Notes: generated by a model not told the origin, from the sequence alone. Shown: positions 1-5,698, numbered from the stretch's first letter. The stretch: DNA of 5,698 nucleotides from a bacterium (GCA_029933125.1 JAOZOU010000035.1:1-5698), one strand, 5' to 3'. Program-made: numbers and translations.

Positions 1-807
1 GTCACTGATGGTAGCGTGGATGGAGAAGCAATACCCGTATTGATGTGGGATTTTGTAGATGCGGATACAATCACAGTGATTTCAGACGTTAAAGGCGTAA
101 AGGGAGTAAGTGGTTCAGGGTATTTGGCAAAGATAGGGTTTGAGGTAAAGGGAAAGGGAGGAGAGGAGTGCGTATTAGCTATAGCCAATGGGATGCTTGT
201 TGACAAAGACGCAATGGAAATACCAGCGAATTGGATTGATGGGGAATTAAAAGTGAGAGAAGAGGATGAGGAGGAAGAGGAAGAAGAAGAGGTCGGCGAA
301 GAAGTTATACCAGGGTCTCCAAAAATAACGGCTTGGAAACCTGCTGCAGAGGTTGTAGGCAATGCAGCAGGCGAGTCAAGAACTTTCAATATCTCTGTAA
401 ACCAAATAGCGGATATTAGCTGGCAAATAAATGGTACAGAAGCGCAAACAAATGAAAGTGTAAAGAAAGCAGTTTTTACGAAGAGTGCAGTTATTGGAAC
501 CTGGAACGTCTCGGCAATCGCAACTAACACAACAACTGGATTATCAGATATGCACATGTGGATATGGAGCGTAACACTTACACCTGCTGCAACTGTAACA
601 CCCTCGCCAGCACTGGCACCGGGGGTAACGCCTATGCCGACACCAACAATAGCACCGGGAGTAACACCAACACCAAAGCCAGCGGAAAAGCCAAAATCAA
701 CGCCTACACCAAAGCCAATTCCAAAGCCTGCAATACCAGGATTCGAAGCGATATTTGCGATAGGTGTGGTGTGGGTGATTGCATATGAGCTGCTAAGGAA
801 GCGATGA
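1..807 (+). CDS. Cohesin-like, PGF-CTERM-anchored surface protein (5' end outside the window)
   Basis: The frame is open to base 1, so the visible 268 residues are the C-terminal part of a longer protein. Residues 1-85 match the end of a cohesin domain: a GSGYLAKIGFEVKGKG strand like the usual GSGxLAxIxFxVKGKG, followed by the closing LVDKDAMEIPANWIDGELKV. Residues 87-101 are an acidic hinge, almost all Glu/Asp. Residues 103-193 form a beta-rich domain with five N-glycosylation sequons (Asn 130, 144, 151, 169, 176). Residues 194-245 are a Thr/Pro/Lys stalk. The protein ends in PGF, a hydrophobic segment and ELLRKR, the tripartite PGF-CTERM signal that archaeosortase A is known to process before lipid anchoring. 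I infer a cell-surface adaptor that displays at least one cohesin beyond the S-layer. The next gene encodes a dockerin protein, a possible partner. The number of cohesins and the signal peptide lie upstream, out of view. GTG at 16 is internal, not the start. Confidence 0.82.
   Translation, partial: VTDGSVDGEAIPVLMWDFVDADTITVISDVKGVKGVSGSGYLAKIGFEVKGKGGEECVLAIANGMLVDKDAMEIPANWIDGELKVREEDEEEEEEEEVGEEVIPGSPKITAWKPAAEVVGNAAGESRTFNISVNQIADISWQINGTEAQTNESVKKAVFTKSAVIGTWNVSAIATNTTTGLSDMHMWIWSVTLTPAATVTPSPALAPGVTPMPTPTIAPGVTPTPKPAEKPKSTPTPKPIPKPAIPGFEAIFAIGVVWVIAYELLRKR
616..687 (+). repeat. 36-base imperfect tandem repeat in the Pro/Thr stalk
   Basis: Two adjacent 36-base units start at 616 and 652. 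Both encode APGVTPxPxP and differ mostly at third positions and towards the end of the second unit. They lie in the stalk of the surface protein, where length variation by repeat gain or loss is common in such linkers. Being a multiple of three, a change of one unit would keep the frame. Confidence 0.6.
736..804 (+). other. PGF-CTERM archaeosortase sorting signal
   Basis: This codes for the last 23 residues of the surface protein: the PGF motif at 736-744, then a hydrophobic stretch of about 15 residues (EAIFAIGVVWVIAYE) and a basic LLRKR tail. This matches the PGF-CTERM layout recognised by archaeosortase A in Euryarchaeota. The Pro/Thr-rich stalk just before it is also typical. It implies processing of the C terminus and membrane attachment with the rest of the protein outside the cell. 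Confidence 0.85.
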
Positions 808-822
808 CGAGAAATGAGCAGA

Positions 823-903
823 ATAGGAAAGATTAGAATAGATGGACACCGGGCCAATAGGAAAGGGGGAAATTTTCACTATTCCCTATTTGGCTATTCC
901 TAT
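823..903 (+). repeat. Nested inverted repeats in the intergenic region
   Basis: The gap between the surface protein and the binding-protein gene holds four copies of a TAGGAA-like motif: direct copies at 822-831 and 856-865 (both AATAGGAAAG) and inverted copies at 881-890 and 894-903. An inner stem can form between 853-861 and 885-894 (9 pairs, one bulged T at 889). An outer 7-base stem can form between 823-829 and 897-903. No long T-tract follows, so it is not a classic terminator. It could be an operator for a dimeric regulator or a processing or termination hairpin; the sequence alone does not decide. I see no convincing TATA box upstream of gene 2. The AT-rich TTAATAAAAAAC at 909-920 is too close to the ribosome binding site to be the promoter of a leadered mRNA. 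Confidence 0.4.
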
Positions 904-923
904 CTCCATTAATAAAAAACTTA

Positions 924-932
924 GGAGGTGAT
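924..932 (+). promoter_or_regulatory. Strong ribosome binding site of the binding-protein gene
   Basis: GGAGGTGAT is a full complement of the conserved archaeal 16S rRNA 3' end and ends 11 bases before ATG 944. It fixes the start of the binding-protein gene. It is far stronger than any site in front of the downstream permease genes, which fits the need for more binding protein than permease. Confidence 0.85.
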
Positions 933-943
933 AAAGAAAAAAA

Positions 944-2740
944 ATGAAACAAACGAGAATAAGAAAAGGAGCAGCGTTTGGAATAATCGCAGTGATGGTA
1001 AGCGCAATGCTGTTAGCATCAATGCCAACGGTAAGCGCAAGTGAAGAGCTTTACGGCGATGCAAATGGCGATGGGAAGATAGACATGCGAGATGTAACAT
1101 ACGTAGGACTGATAATTCTTGGTAAGAAACCGGCTAACGAATTGGCAGATGCGAATCAGGATGGACGGGTAAACGTGGGTGACATAACTTATATCGAGTT
1201 GGTTATTCTTGGGAAGGCTCCGCATCCAGGTAAAACTTTAAAAATAGCTTTAGGTGCCGAGCCTGACGACCTGAATCCGCTCACTATGTATAGCCATAGC
1301 CCTTCTGACGTTCCTAAGTTCTTCAATGGACTGGTTAAATTTGACGAAGATCTTGACCTTGCTCCAGATTTAGCAGAATCATGGGATGTCTCTGCGGGAG
1401 GGAAAGTATATACGTTCCATCTTCGCCAAGGAGTTAAGTGGCATGACGGCAAAGAGTTCACAGCAGAGGATGTGAAATTCACCTATGACCTGATCAGAAG
1501 CGGTGGGATAATCTCTATTTTCCCATTAGCCACAGAATATGAAGACATAGAAGAAGTGGACATCGAGGATGACTATACAGTGAAGTTCACATTGCGTGAG
1601 GGTATAGTGCCATTCAGGGAAAGATTCACAGTGGCAATACTACCAAAACACCTGTTAGAAGGTGAGGATTTGACAACGACAGACTTCTGGCAACATCCCA
1701 TTGGAACAGGACCTTACAAGTTCAAAGAATGGATAGGGGGAGAAAAACTGGTCATGGTAGCTAATCGTAATTATTTCGCGGGAGTTCCAGTAATAAACGA
1801 AGTGACGTTCGTCTTCGTACCTGAAGAAATCAGCAGAGTGAGGTTATTAAAGGATGGCGAAGTTGATGCTATAAAGGTGGACGCGAGAGCTTTGAGTATG
1901 CTGGCTGGTGAGCCAGGAATTGAAATTTATACCGCACCAGCTGCAAATTGGTATGGAATCACTCTACCAACAAAAACACGGCCTTTCGATGAAAAGAAAG
2001 TCCGACAAGCGATAGCCTACGCAATCAATAAGCAAGCGATTCTGGATACAATATTTCAAGATAAAGGAGAGATAGCGTACGGTCCTTTTAGAAAGAGTTC
2101 CTGGGTTTACAATCCTGACATAGAATATGACTACAACCCTGACAAAGCGAGGCAATTACTCGCTCAGGCAGGATTCTTCGACACTGATGGCGACGGAATT
2201 GTAGAAAAGGATGGCGAAAAACTCGAATTTACGTTGATATATCCCGTAGCCGACACGGAAAGAAGGGACATAGCAATCGCAGTGAAGACTGATTTAGCTG
2301 CCGTAGGCATAAACGCCAAGCTGAGTGGTCTCAGTTGGGATGAGATAACAACGGACTTGATTCACGAGAACGCATTTACGATATCGTGGGGTTCACCCTA
2401 TGACCCAGACCTCTTGAATTACAAGTTGTGGCACTCTAAGTTCTTGTATCAGGGCTGGTGGAACCCGGCATGCTATGAAAATCCTGCGGTTGATGAATTA
2501 CTGGACAAAGGAAGGACCACATGGGACAGAGAAGAGCGTAAACATATCTATCAGGAACTCCAAGAGATACTTGTCGAGGATCAGCCAATAGCGTTCATCG
2601 TTTACAGCGATTATGTCTATGCGGTCAGTGAGAAGATAATTGGAATAACGCCAAGACCAGGACCTCACGGTGCAGGAACTCTCGGAGGTATGACAGGCGA
2701 ATTGTGGTGGAACATGGAAGAGTGGGAAGTCAAGCTGTGA
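944..2740 (+). CDS. Dockerin-fused ABC substrate-binding protein, family 5 (peptide/nickel type)
   Basis: The protein has 598 residues. Residues 1-32 are a Sec-type signal peptide (basic KQTRIRK, hydrophobic 10-27, likely cut after VSA at 30-32). There is no lipobox Cys and no C-terminal membrane segment. Residues 37-90 are a complete type I-like dockerin with two calcium-loop repeats. From about residue 98 to the end it is an SBP_bac_5 protein: the LKIALGAEPDDLNPL opening, LAPDLAESWDVS near 139-150, then VKWHDGKEFTAEDVKFTYD, IGTGPYKFKEW, and DTDGDGIVEKDG at 413-424, all usual family signatures. Such proteins bind oligopeptides, dipeptides, nickel, metallophores or some sugars outside the cell and deliver them to a DppBC-type permease. 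The exact ligand cannot be read from sequence. The two permease genes follow directly, so this is the binding component of that importer. The dockerin is unusual and is probably the means of surface attachment through a cohesin, but a non-cleaved N-terminal membrane helix is an alternative anchor. Confidence 0.93.
   Translation: MKQTRIRKGAAFGIIAVMVSAMLLASMPTVSASEELYGDANGDGKIDMRDVTYVGLIILGKKPANELADANQDGRVNVGDITYIELVILGKAPHPGKTLKIALGAEPDDLNPLTMYSHSPSDVPKFFNGLVKFDEDLDLAPDLAESWDVSAGGKVYTFHLRQGVKWHDGKEFTAEDVKFTYDLIRSGGIISIFPLATEYEDIEEVDIEDDYTVKFTLREGIVPFRERFTVAILPKHLLEGEDLTTTDFWQHPIGTGPYKFKEWIGGEKLVMVANRNYFAGVPVINEVTFVFVPEEISRVRLLKDGEVDAIKVDARALSMLAGEPGIEIYTAPAANWYGITLPTKTRPFDEKKVRQAIAYAINKQAILDTIFQDKGEIAYGPFRKSSWVYNPDIEYDYNPDKARQLLAQAGFFDTDGDGIVEKDGEKLEFTLIYPVADTERRDIAIAVKTDLAAVGINAKLSGLSWDEITTDLIHENAFTISWGSPYDPDLLNYKLWHSKFLYQGWWNPACYENPAVDELLDKGRTTWDREERKHIYQELQEILVEDQPIAFIVYSDYVYAVSEKIIGITPRPGPHGAGTLGGMTGELWWNMEEWEVKL
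1052..1213 (+). other. Dockerin domain, both calcium-binding repeats intact
   Basis: Residues 37-90 of the binding protein hold two copies of the dockerin F-hand pattern. Repeat one is DANGDGKIDMRD (39-50) followed by a helix ending in IILGK. Repeat two is DANQDGRVNVGD (69-80) followed by a helix ending in VILGK. The calcium ligands at loop positions 1, 3, 5 and 12 are Asp, Asn, Asp, Asp in both, so neither repeat looks degenerate. The two helix segments, VTYVGLIILGK and ITYIELVILGK, are near-copies, giving the internal twofold symmetry linked in the family to dual binding modes. Known dockerins bind cohesin domains; a cohesin-like domain ends the gene just upstream. Confidence 0.92.
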
Positions 2741-2747
2741 AAAGGAG

Positions 2748-3737
2748 ATGGAAAAAAACCTCGGGCATTATATCTTCAGGAGGGCATTACAAGCTCTCCC
2801 CCTTTTTTTTGGAATTTCTATTCTTACATTTTTAATTGTCTACCTTTCTCCTATCGACCCTGTAATTGCTTACTTCGGTGCGGATGTTGTGTTGCAGATG
2901 CCTGAAGAAGATGTGGCAAAGGTTAAGCAGGAACTGGGGTTAGATGAACCCGTATACATGCAATATTTTTTATGGTTAAAGCGTGTTTGCCAGGGTGATT
3001 TGGGTTTTTCACGTACAAAACATCGGCCAGTATTGGATGTAATTGTCGATAGATTTCCTGCAACTTTGCTCCTTACAGTAACTGGATACAGTATAAGCGT
3101 TATATTGGGTATTATTATAGGCGTTCTTTCAGCTGCTAAAGAAGGTTCCCTTTTTGATCGTCTTTCACTCACCTTGAACTACATCCTTTACTCTACCCCC
3201 TCGTTTTTGATCGCACTTATGGCAATACTTATTTTCGTGGTGTGGTTGGGATGGCTGCCTCCATGCCGCATGACTTCAGTTACCGTAGAAACATCGTCAC
3301 TGTTGTTTTCCATGATAGACCGGATAAAGCACTTAGTATTGCCTGCTCTTGTATTGGGAATGAGTCATCTGGCAATTTATGCAACTTATATACGATCAGG
3401 TATGTTAGAATCACTGCACAAGGATTATATCATTACGGCACGAGCAAAAGGGCTGCATGAATGGACGATAACGCATAAACACGCTTTTCGTAACGCCTTG
3501 CTTCCGTTTATTACGCAACTAGGGTTATCCATACCCTGGCTGATAAGTGGTAGCGTAGTGATTGAAACTATATTTGCATGGCCAGGTATAGGGAGATTGG
3601 CTTATGATGCAGCATTGAGAGCAGATTACACAGTGCTCATGGGACTGACTTTATTCACAGGTACACTGGTAATCTTCGGCAATTTACTGGCTGATATAGC
3701 CTATGCAATCGTTGACCCCAGAGTTAAGTATGATTAA
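2748..3737 (+). CDS. dppB: ABC importer permease, DppB/OppB/NikB type
   Basis: This is one of the two transmembrane subunits of a peptide/nickel-type ABC importer; the family forms a heterodimer with a DppC-type partner in the cytoplasmic membrane. The 329 residues are a normal full length. The N terminus (YIFRRALQALPLFFGISILTF) is the usual first helix, followed by the extracytoplasmic loop with LGLDEPVYMQYFLWLK and a GDLGFS motif. The EAA-type ATPase-docking loop is at residues 226-250, with DYIITARAKGL and HAFRNAL. The C terminus VDPRVKYD is typical. ATG 2748 is the only reasonable start; no in-frame ATG, GTG or TTG lies close upstream. It begins 7 bases after the binding-protein stop, with GGAG directly touching the ATG, so translation is probably coupled to the gene before. 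Substrate type (peptide, nickel, other) cannot be told apart here, so the symbol reflects family only. Confidence 0.93.
   Translation: MEKNLGHYIFRRALQALPLFFGISILTFLIVYLSPIDPVIAYFGADVVLQMPEEDVAKVKQELGLDEPVYMQYFLWLKRVCQGDLGFSRTKHRPVLDVIVDRFPATLLLTVTGYSISVILGIIIGVLSAAKEGSLFDRLSLTLNYILYSTPSFLIALMAILIFVVWLGWLPPCRMTSVTVETSSLLFSMIDRIKHLVLPALVLGMSHLAIYATYIRSGMLESLHKDYIITARAKGLHEWTITHKHAFRNALLPFITQLGLSIPWLISGSVVIETIFAWPGIGRLAYDAALRADYTVLMGLTLFTGTLVIFGNLLADIAYAIVDPRVKYD
2798..2840 (+). terminator. Possible intragenic U-tract attenuation site early in dppB
   Basis: Five C and eight T in a row (2798-2810) lie about 50 bases into dppB, followed by more T-rich sequence to 2840. Archaeal RNA polymerase is known to terminate at oligo-T on the non-template strand without needing a hairpin. 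Partial termination here would give excess binding-protein mRNA over permease mRNA. The T-richness is also explained by Phe/Leu/Ile codons of the first membrane helix, so this is tentative. Confidence 0.2.
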
Positions 3738-4602
3738 GTTCAAATCAGTTGAAATGAAAAGAGAAGGGTATTCAACAGCGAAAAAACACAAGCAAATATT
3801 CGTTAGCCTTGCACTTCTTTTGTTTTTTGTTTTCATCGCGGCTTTTGCACCTTATTTAGCCAAATATGACCCAGTGGAAGCAAGATTGAGCGAAGCAGAA
3901 CAGCCTCCTTCAGTCACCCACCCATTTGGCACGGATTATTTGGGAAGAGATGTATTCAGCAGGGTGGTTTATGGTGCACGCGTTTCCTTACTGGTTGGGG
4001 TGATAGCAGCAGTTGTGGCAGTATGGATAGGTACATCCATAGGACTTATTGCAGGCTACTATGGGGGGTATCTCGACAATATATTAATGCGGATTGTTGA
4101 TACCGTATACTCACTTCCAGCACTTATCCTATTGATTGTTATTATGTCCATGTTTGAACGAAGTATAGAGAGCATTGTGATTGCCATCGGCTTAACTCAT
4201 TGGATGAGCACTGCGAGGTTGATAAGAAGTGAAGCACTGTCATTGAAAAACAGACCCTTTGTTGAAGCAACTGTCGCTCTAGGAGCCCGAGAATCATACA
4301 TCATGCTGCGGCATATATTTCCAAATATCATCTACATAGCTATTGTGTCTGTTACTCTGATGACCGCACACAGTATCCTGACAGAGTCTATGTTGAGTTT
4401 TCTTGGCTTGGGAATACCACCGCATGAATCAAGCTGGGGGAATATGCTTACTGACGCACAAAGGGACATAATGTTCGGTATCTGGTGGACCACTTTCTTT
4501 CCAGGACTGATGATTGTGTTAACCGTATTATCAATAACCTTCTTAGGTGATGGATTAAGAGATATACTCGATCCGAGAAGAGAGTCAATGGTGAGGCTAT
4601 GA
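3730..4602 (+). CDS. dppC: ABC importer permease, DppC/OppC/NikC type
   Basis: This is the second membrane subunit of the importer, expected to pair with the DppB-like protein. From ATG 3730 it has 290 residues, normal for the family. A first helix lies at 23-41. HPFGTDYLGRDVFSR begins at residue 64 and is the DppC hallmark in the periplasmic-side loop. The EAA-type ATPase-contact loop is at about 168-199, containing NRPFVEATVALGA and RHIFPNI. FLGLGIPPHESSWGNML and the end GDGLRDILDPR are also diagnostic. I chose ATG 3730 because it gives the usual short 8-base overlap with the dppB stop. ATG 3703 would overlap by 35 bases, and ATG 3754 would shorten the cytoplasmic tail by 8 residues; none of the three has a clear ribosome binding site, so expression probably relies on coupling to dppB. 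The ATPase partners that normally bind both EAA loops are not encoded in this window. Confidence 0.92.
   Translation: MIKFKSVEMKREGYSTAKKHKQIFVSLALLLFFVFIAAFAPYLAKYDPVEARLSEAEQPPSVTHPFGTDYLGRDVFSRVVYGARVSLLVGVIAAVVAVWIGTSIGLIAGYYGGYLDNILMRIVDTVYSLPALILLIVIMSMFERSIESIVIAIGLTHWMSTARLIRSEALSLKNRPFVEATVALGARESYIMLRHIFPNIIYIAIVSVTLMTAHSILTESMLSFLGLGIPPHESSWGNMLTDAQRDIMFGIWWTTFFPGLMIVLTVLSITFLGDGLRDILDPRRESMVRL
4590..4594 (+). promoter_or_regulatory. Ribosome binding site for the MFS gene inside dppC
   Basis: GGTGA matches the central part of the anti-16S consensus GGAGGTGAT and ends four bases before ATG 4599. With the ATGA stop-start overlap it supports coupled translation and sets the start of the MFS gene. 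Confidence 0.5.
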
Positions 4603-5698
4603 TTTTTAAAGATAGAAACATCCTTTATTTTAGTATTGCAGGTTTTATTGCACTTTTTGGATTTGGGTTCGTGGTGCCATTTCTTCCACTGCATGCCCGC
4701 AACCTTGGTGCCACAAATTTTGAGATAGGACTTCTACTCACAGCGGTTGAGCTTACAAGTGCTTTTGTCGTGCTTCCGCTTGGGCTGCTTGCAGATGGAT
4801 TAGGGAGAAAAAAGTTTGCATGCGCCGGATTCGCACTGTTTTCATTGATGCCGTTGACGTATGCAGTAGCGTGGAGCCCGTGGATGCTTATTGGAATGAG
4901 ATGTATACAGGGTGTAAGTGAGGCTTTATTCTTTACTATCGGCACCGCATACATTGCAGAAATTGCTAAGAAGAAAGGTAGTGCAATAGGTGCGTATAAT
5001 TCATTGACAAATATAGGACTGGTCCCCTCGCCTTTGATAGGTGGCATGCTCATTCCCATATTTGGTATACAAAAAGTCTTCCTTCTCGGTGCGATAATCA
5101 TATTCCTCGGATTTCTTGTATCACTTCCTGCAGAAGGGGATGTGCCATCTCATAAAAGGACTTTTTCCATTCATTTTCAATCAATAAAAAACCCTGATGT
5201 TTATTTGCTTTCGATTCTCGGTGTCTTTTCTGCGATAACCATCGGATTTACAATGGCATTCTTACAGATATTTTTCTATGAGATGGAACCATCAGAAGCA
5301 GTTGCCGGATACGCTACGACCACGTATTTTTTCGGTCTCTCTGCATCGATGTTTTTGGCGGGATATCTGGCAGACATCTTTGGTAGATGGAAGACGACGA
5401 TCTTTGGGTTTATGTTTGGGGGATTCGGGTTCTTTTGCATCTTCTTCTCTGATAACATCTTTCTGGCAGGATTTAGTATCTTTATAATCGGCATTGCTCA
5501 GTCGTTTTCATCTATTCCAGTAGCCACAAAGATCGCAGACATATCTTTAGGTGGGACTGGGGAATCGCTGGGACTTGCATCAATATTCCGTTTATCGGCA
5601 GTCGCTCTCAGCGCAGCTTTTGGTGGAGCGCTCTCTCAATTCATCGGGATAAAAGCTGTGTTTTTGCTCTGTGGAGCGGTAATGCTCGCCGGATCGAT
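4599..5698 (+). CDS. Major facilitator superfamily transporter (3' end outside the window)
   Basis: An open frame of 366 codons runs from ATG 4599 to the window end without a stop. The start overlaps the dppC stop as ATGA, with GGTGA at 4590-4594 as a fitting ribosome binding site. The protein is a typical MFS carrier: motif A LGLLADGLGRKK at 61-72 in the loop after helix 2, RCIQGVSEALF at 101-111 (motif B-like, with Arg101), a helix 5 region GAYNSLTNIGLVPSPLIGG at 131-149, and a second motif-A copy GYLADIFGRWK at 255-265 that marks the start of the second half. The first six helices end near residue 177, a polar loop covers about 178-200, and the visible part reaches about helix 11. MFS members with a strong motif A and motif C-like helix are often drug or small-molecule exporters, but the substrate is unknown. 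Being co-transcribed with an importer suggests a linked role; only about 20-60 residues should be missing. Confidence 0.92.
   Translation, partial: MIFKDRNILYFSIAGFIALFGFGFVVPFLPLHARNLGATNFEIGLLLTAVELTSAFVVLPLGLLADGLGRKKFACAGFALFSLMPLTYAVAWSPWMLIGMRCIQGVSEALFFTIGTAYIAEIAKKKGSAIGAYNSLTNIGLVPSPLIGGMLIPIFGIQKVFLLGAIIIFLGFLVSLPAEGDVPSHKRTFSIHFQSIKNPDVYLLSILGVFSAITIGFTMAFLQIFFYEMEPSEAVAGYATTTYFFGLSASMFLAGYLADIFGRWKTTIFGFMFGGFGFFCIFFSDNIFLAGFSIFIIGIAQSFSSIPVATKIADISLGGTGESLGLASIFRLSAVALSAAFGGALSQFIGIKAVFLLCGAVMLAGS

Noticed and set aside
558-788. A 76-residue + strand frame over the Pro/Thr stalk, rich in Cys, Asn and Thr
   Set aside because: It is a frame-shifted reading of the repetitive stalk codons of the surface protein, has no ribosome binding site and no recognisable fold.
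16-807. GTG at 16 as the true start of the first gene
   Set aside because: The frame stays open to base 1 and the protein would begin in the middle of a cohesin-like fold without a signal peptide, yet it ends in a surface-sorting signal. It is a gene cut by the window edge.
853-894. The intergenic hairpin as a bacterial-type intrinsic terminator
   Set aside because: The stem has a bulge and a long loop of over 20 bases, and no T-run follows it. I kept it only as an inverted repeat of unknown role.
2180-2215. DTDGDGIVEKDG in the binding domain as a third dockerin-like or independent EF-hand
   Set aside because: A DTDGDGxxEKDG loop in this place is common in ordinary family 5 binding proteins and is not followed by a dockerin helix, so it is part of the normal fold.
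3242-3460. A 72-residue + strand frame inside dppB
   Set aside because: It overlaps the conserved membrane and EAA-loop region of dppB in another frame and resembles no protein; it is a shadow frame.
4625-5101. A 158-residue minus-strand frame, and shorter minus frames at 4332-4694 and 5276-5494
   Set aside because: They lie antisense to the DppC and MFS genes, whose proteins carry clear family motifs over the same bases. Their compositions are typical of antisense readings of membrane-protein codons.
1-5698. CRISPR arrays, tRNA or rRNA genes, insertion-sequence ends
   Set aside because: I saw no spaced direct repeats, no transposase-like frame and no tRNA- or rRNA-like stretch; nearly all bases are accounted for by five protein genes.

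Overview
The window looks like chromosomal DNA from a euryarchaeon. Three things support this: a C-terminal PGF-CTERM sorting signal (the archaeosortase type), an N-glycosylation-rich S-layer-like domain ahead of it, and an archaeal-style surface protein with cohesin and dockerin modules. The moderate GC content and the style of the surface domain (blocks such as INGTEAQTNES and GTWNVSAIATNTTTG) remind me of methanogen-related or ANME-type Methanomicrobia. That lineage guess is an inference made without a database search.

Layout, all genes on the + strand: (1) 1-807, the 3' part of a surface protein: end of a cohesin-like domain, acidic hinge, glycosylation-rich beta domain, Pro/Thr stalk and PGF-CTERM anchor. 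(2) 808-943, a 136-base intergenic region with nested inverted repeats and, near its end, a perfect anti-16S ribosome binding site. (3) 944-2740, a family 5 (peptide/nickel type) ABC substrate-binding protein with a complete two-repeat dockerin inserted between the signal peptide and the binding domain. (4) 2748-3737 and 3730-4602, the two membrane permeases of the same importer (DppB- and DppC-like). (5) 4599-5698, an MFS transporter that starts by ATGA overlap with the dppC stop and runs off the window end.

Genes 2-5 are so tightly packed (7 bases, 8-base overlap, 4-base overlap) that they almost certainly form one operon. The two usual ATPase genes (dppD/dppF) are not in the window; an MFS gene sits in the slot where they are often found.

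The most notable point is the pairing of a cohesin-bearing, membrane-anchored surface protein with a dockerin-bearing binding protein encoded directly downstream. The binding protein has no lipobox and no C-terminal anchor. A simple model is that cohesin-dockerin docking holds the binding protein at the cell surface next to its permease, a non-cellulosomal use of this interaction. The parts are visible in the sequence; the docking itself is inferred.
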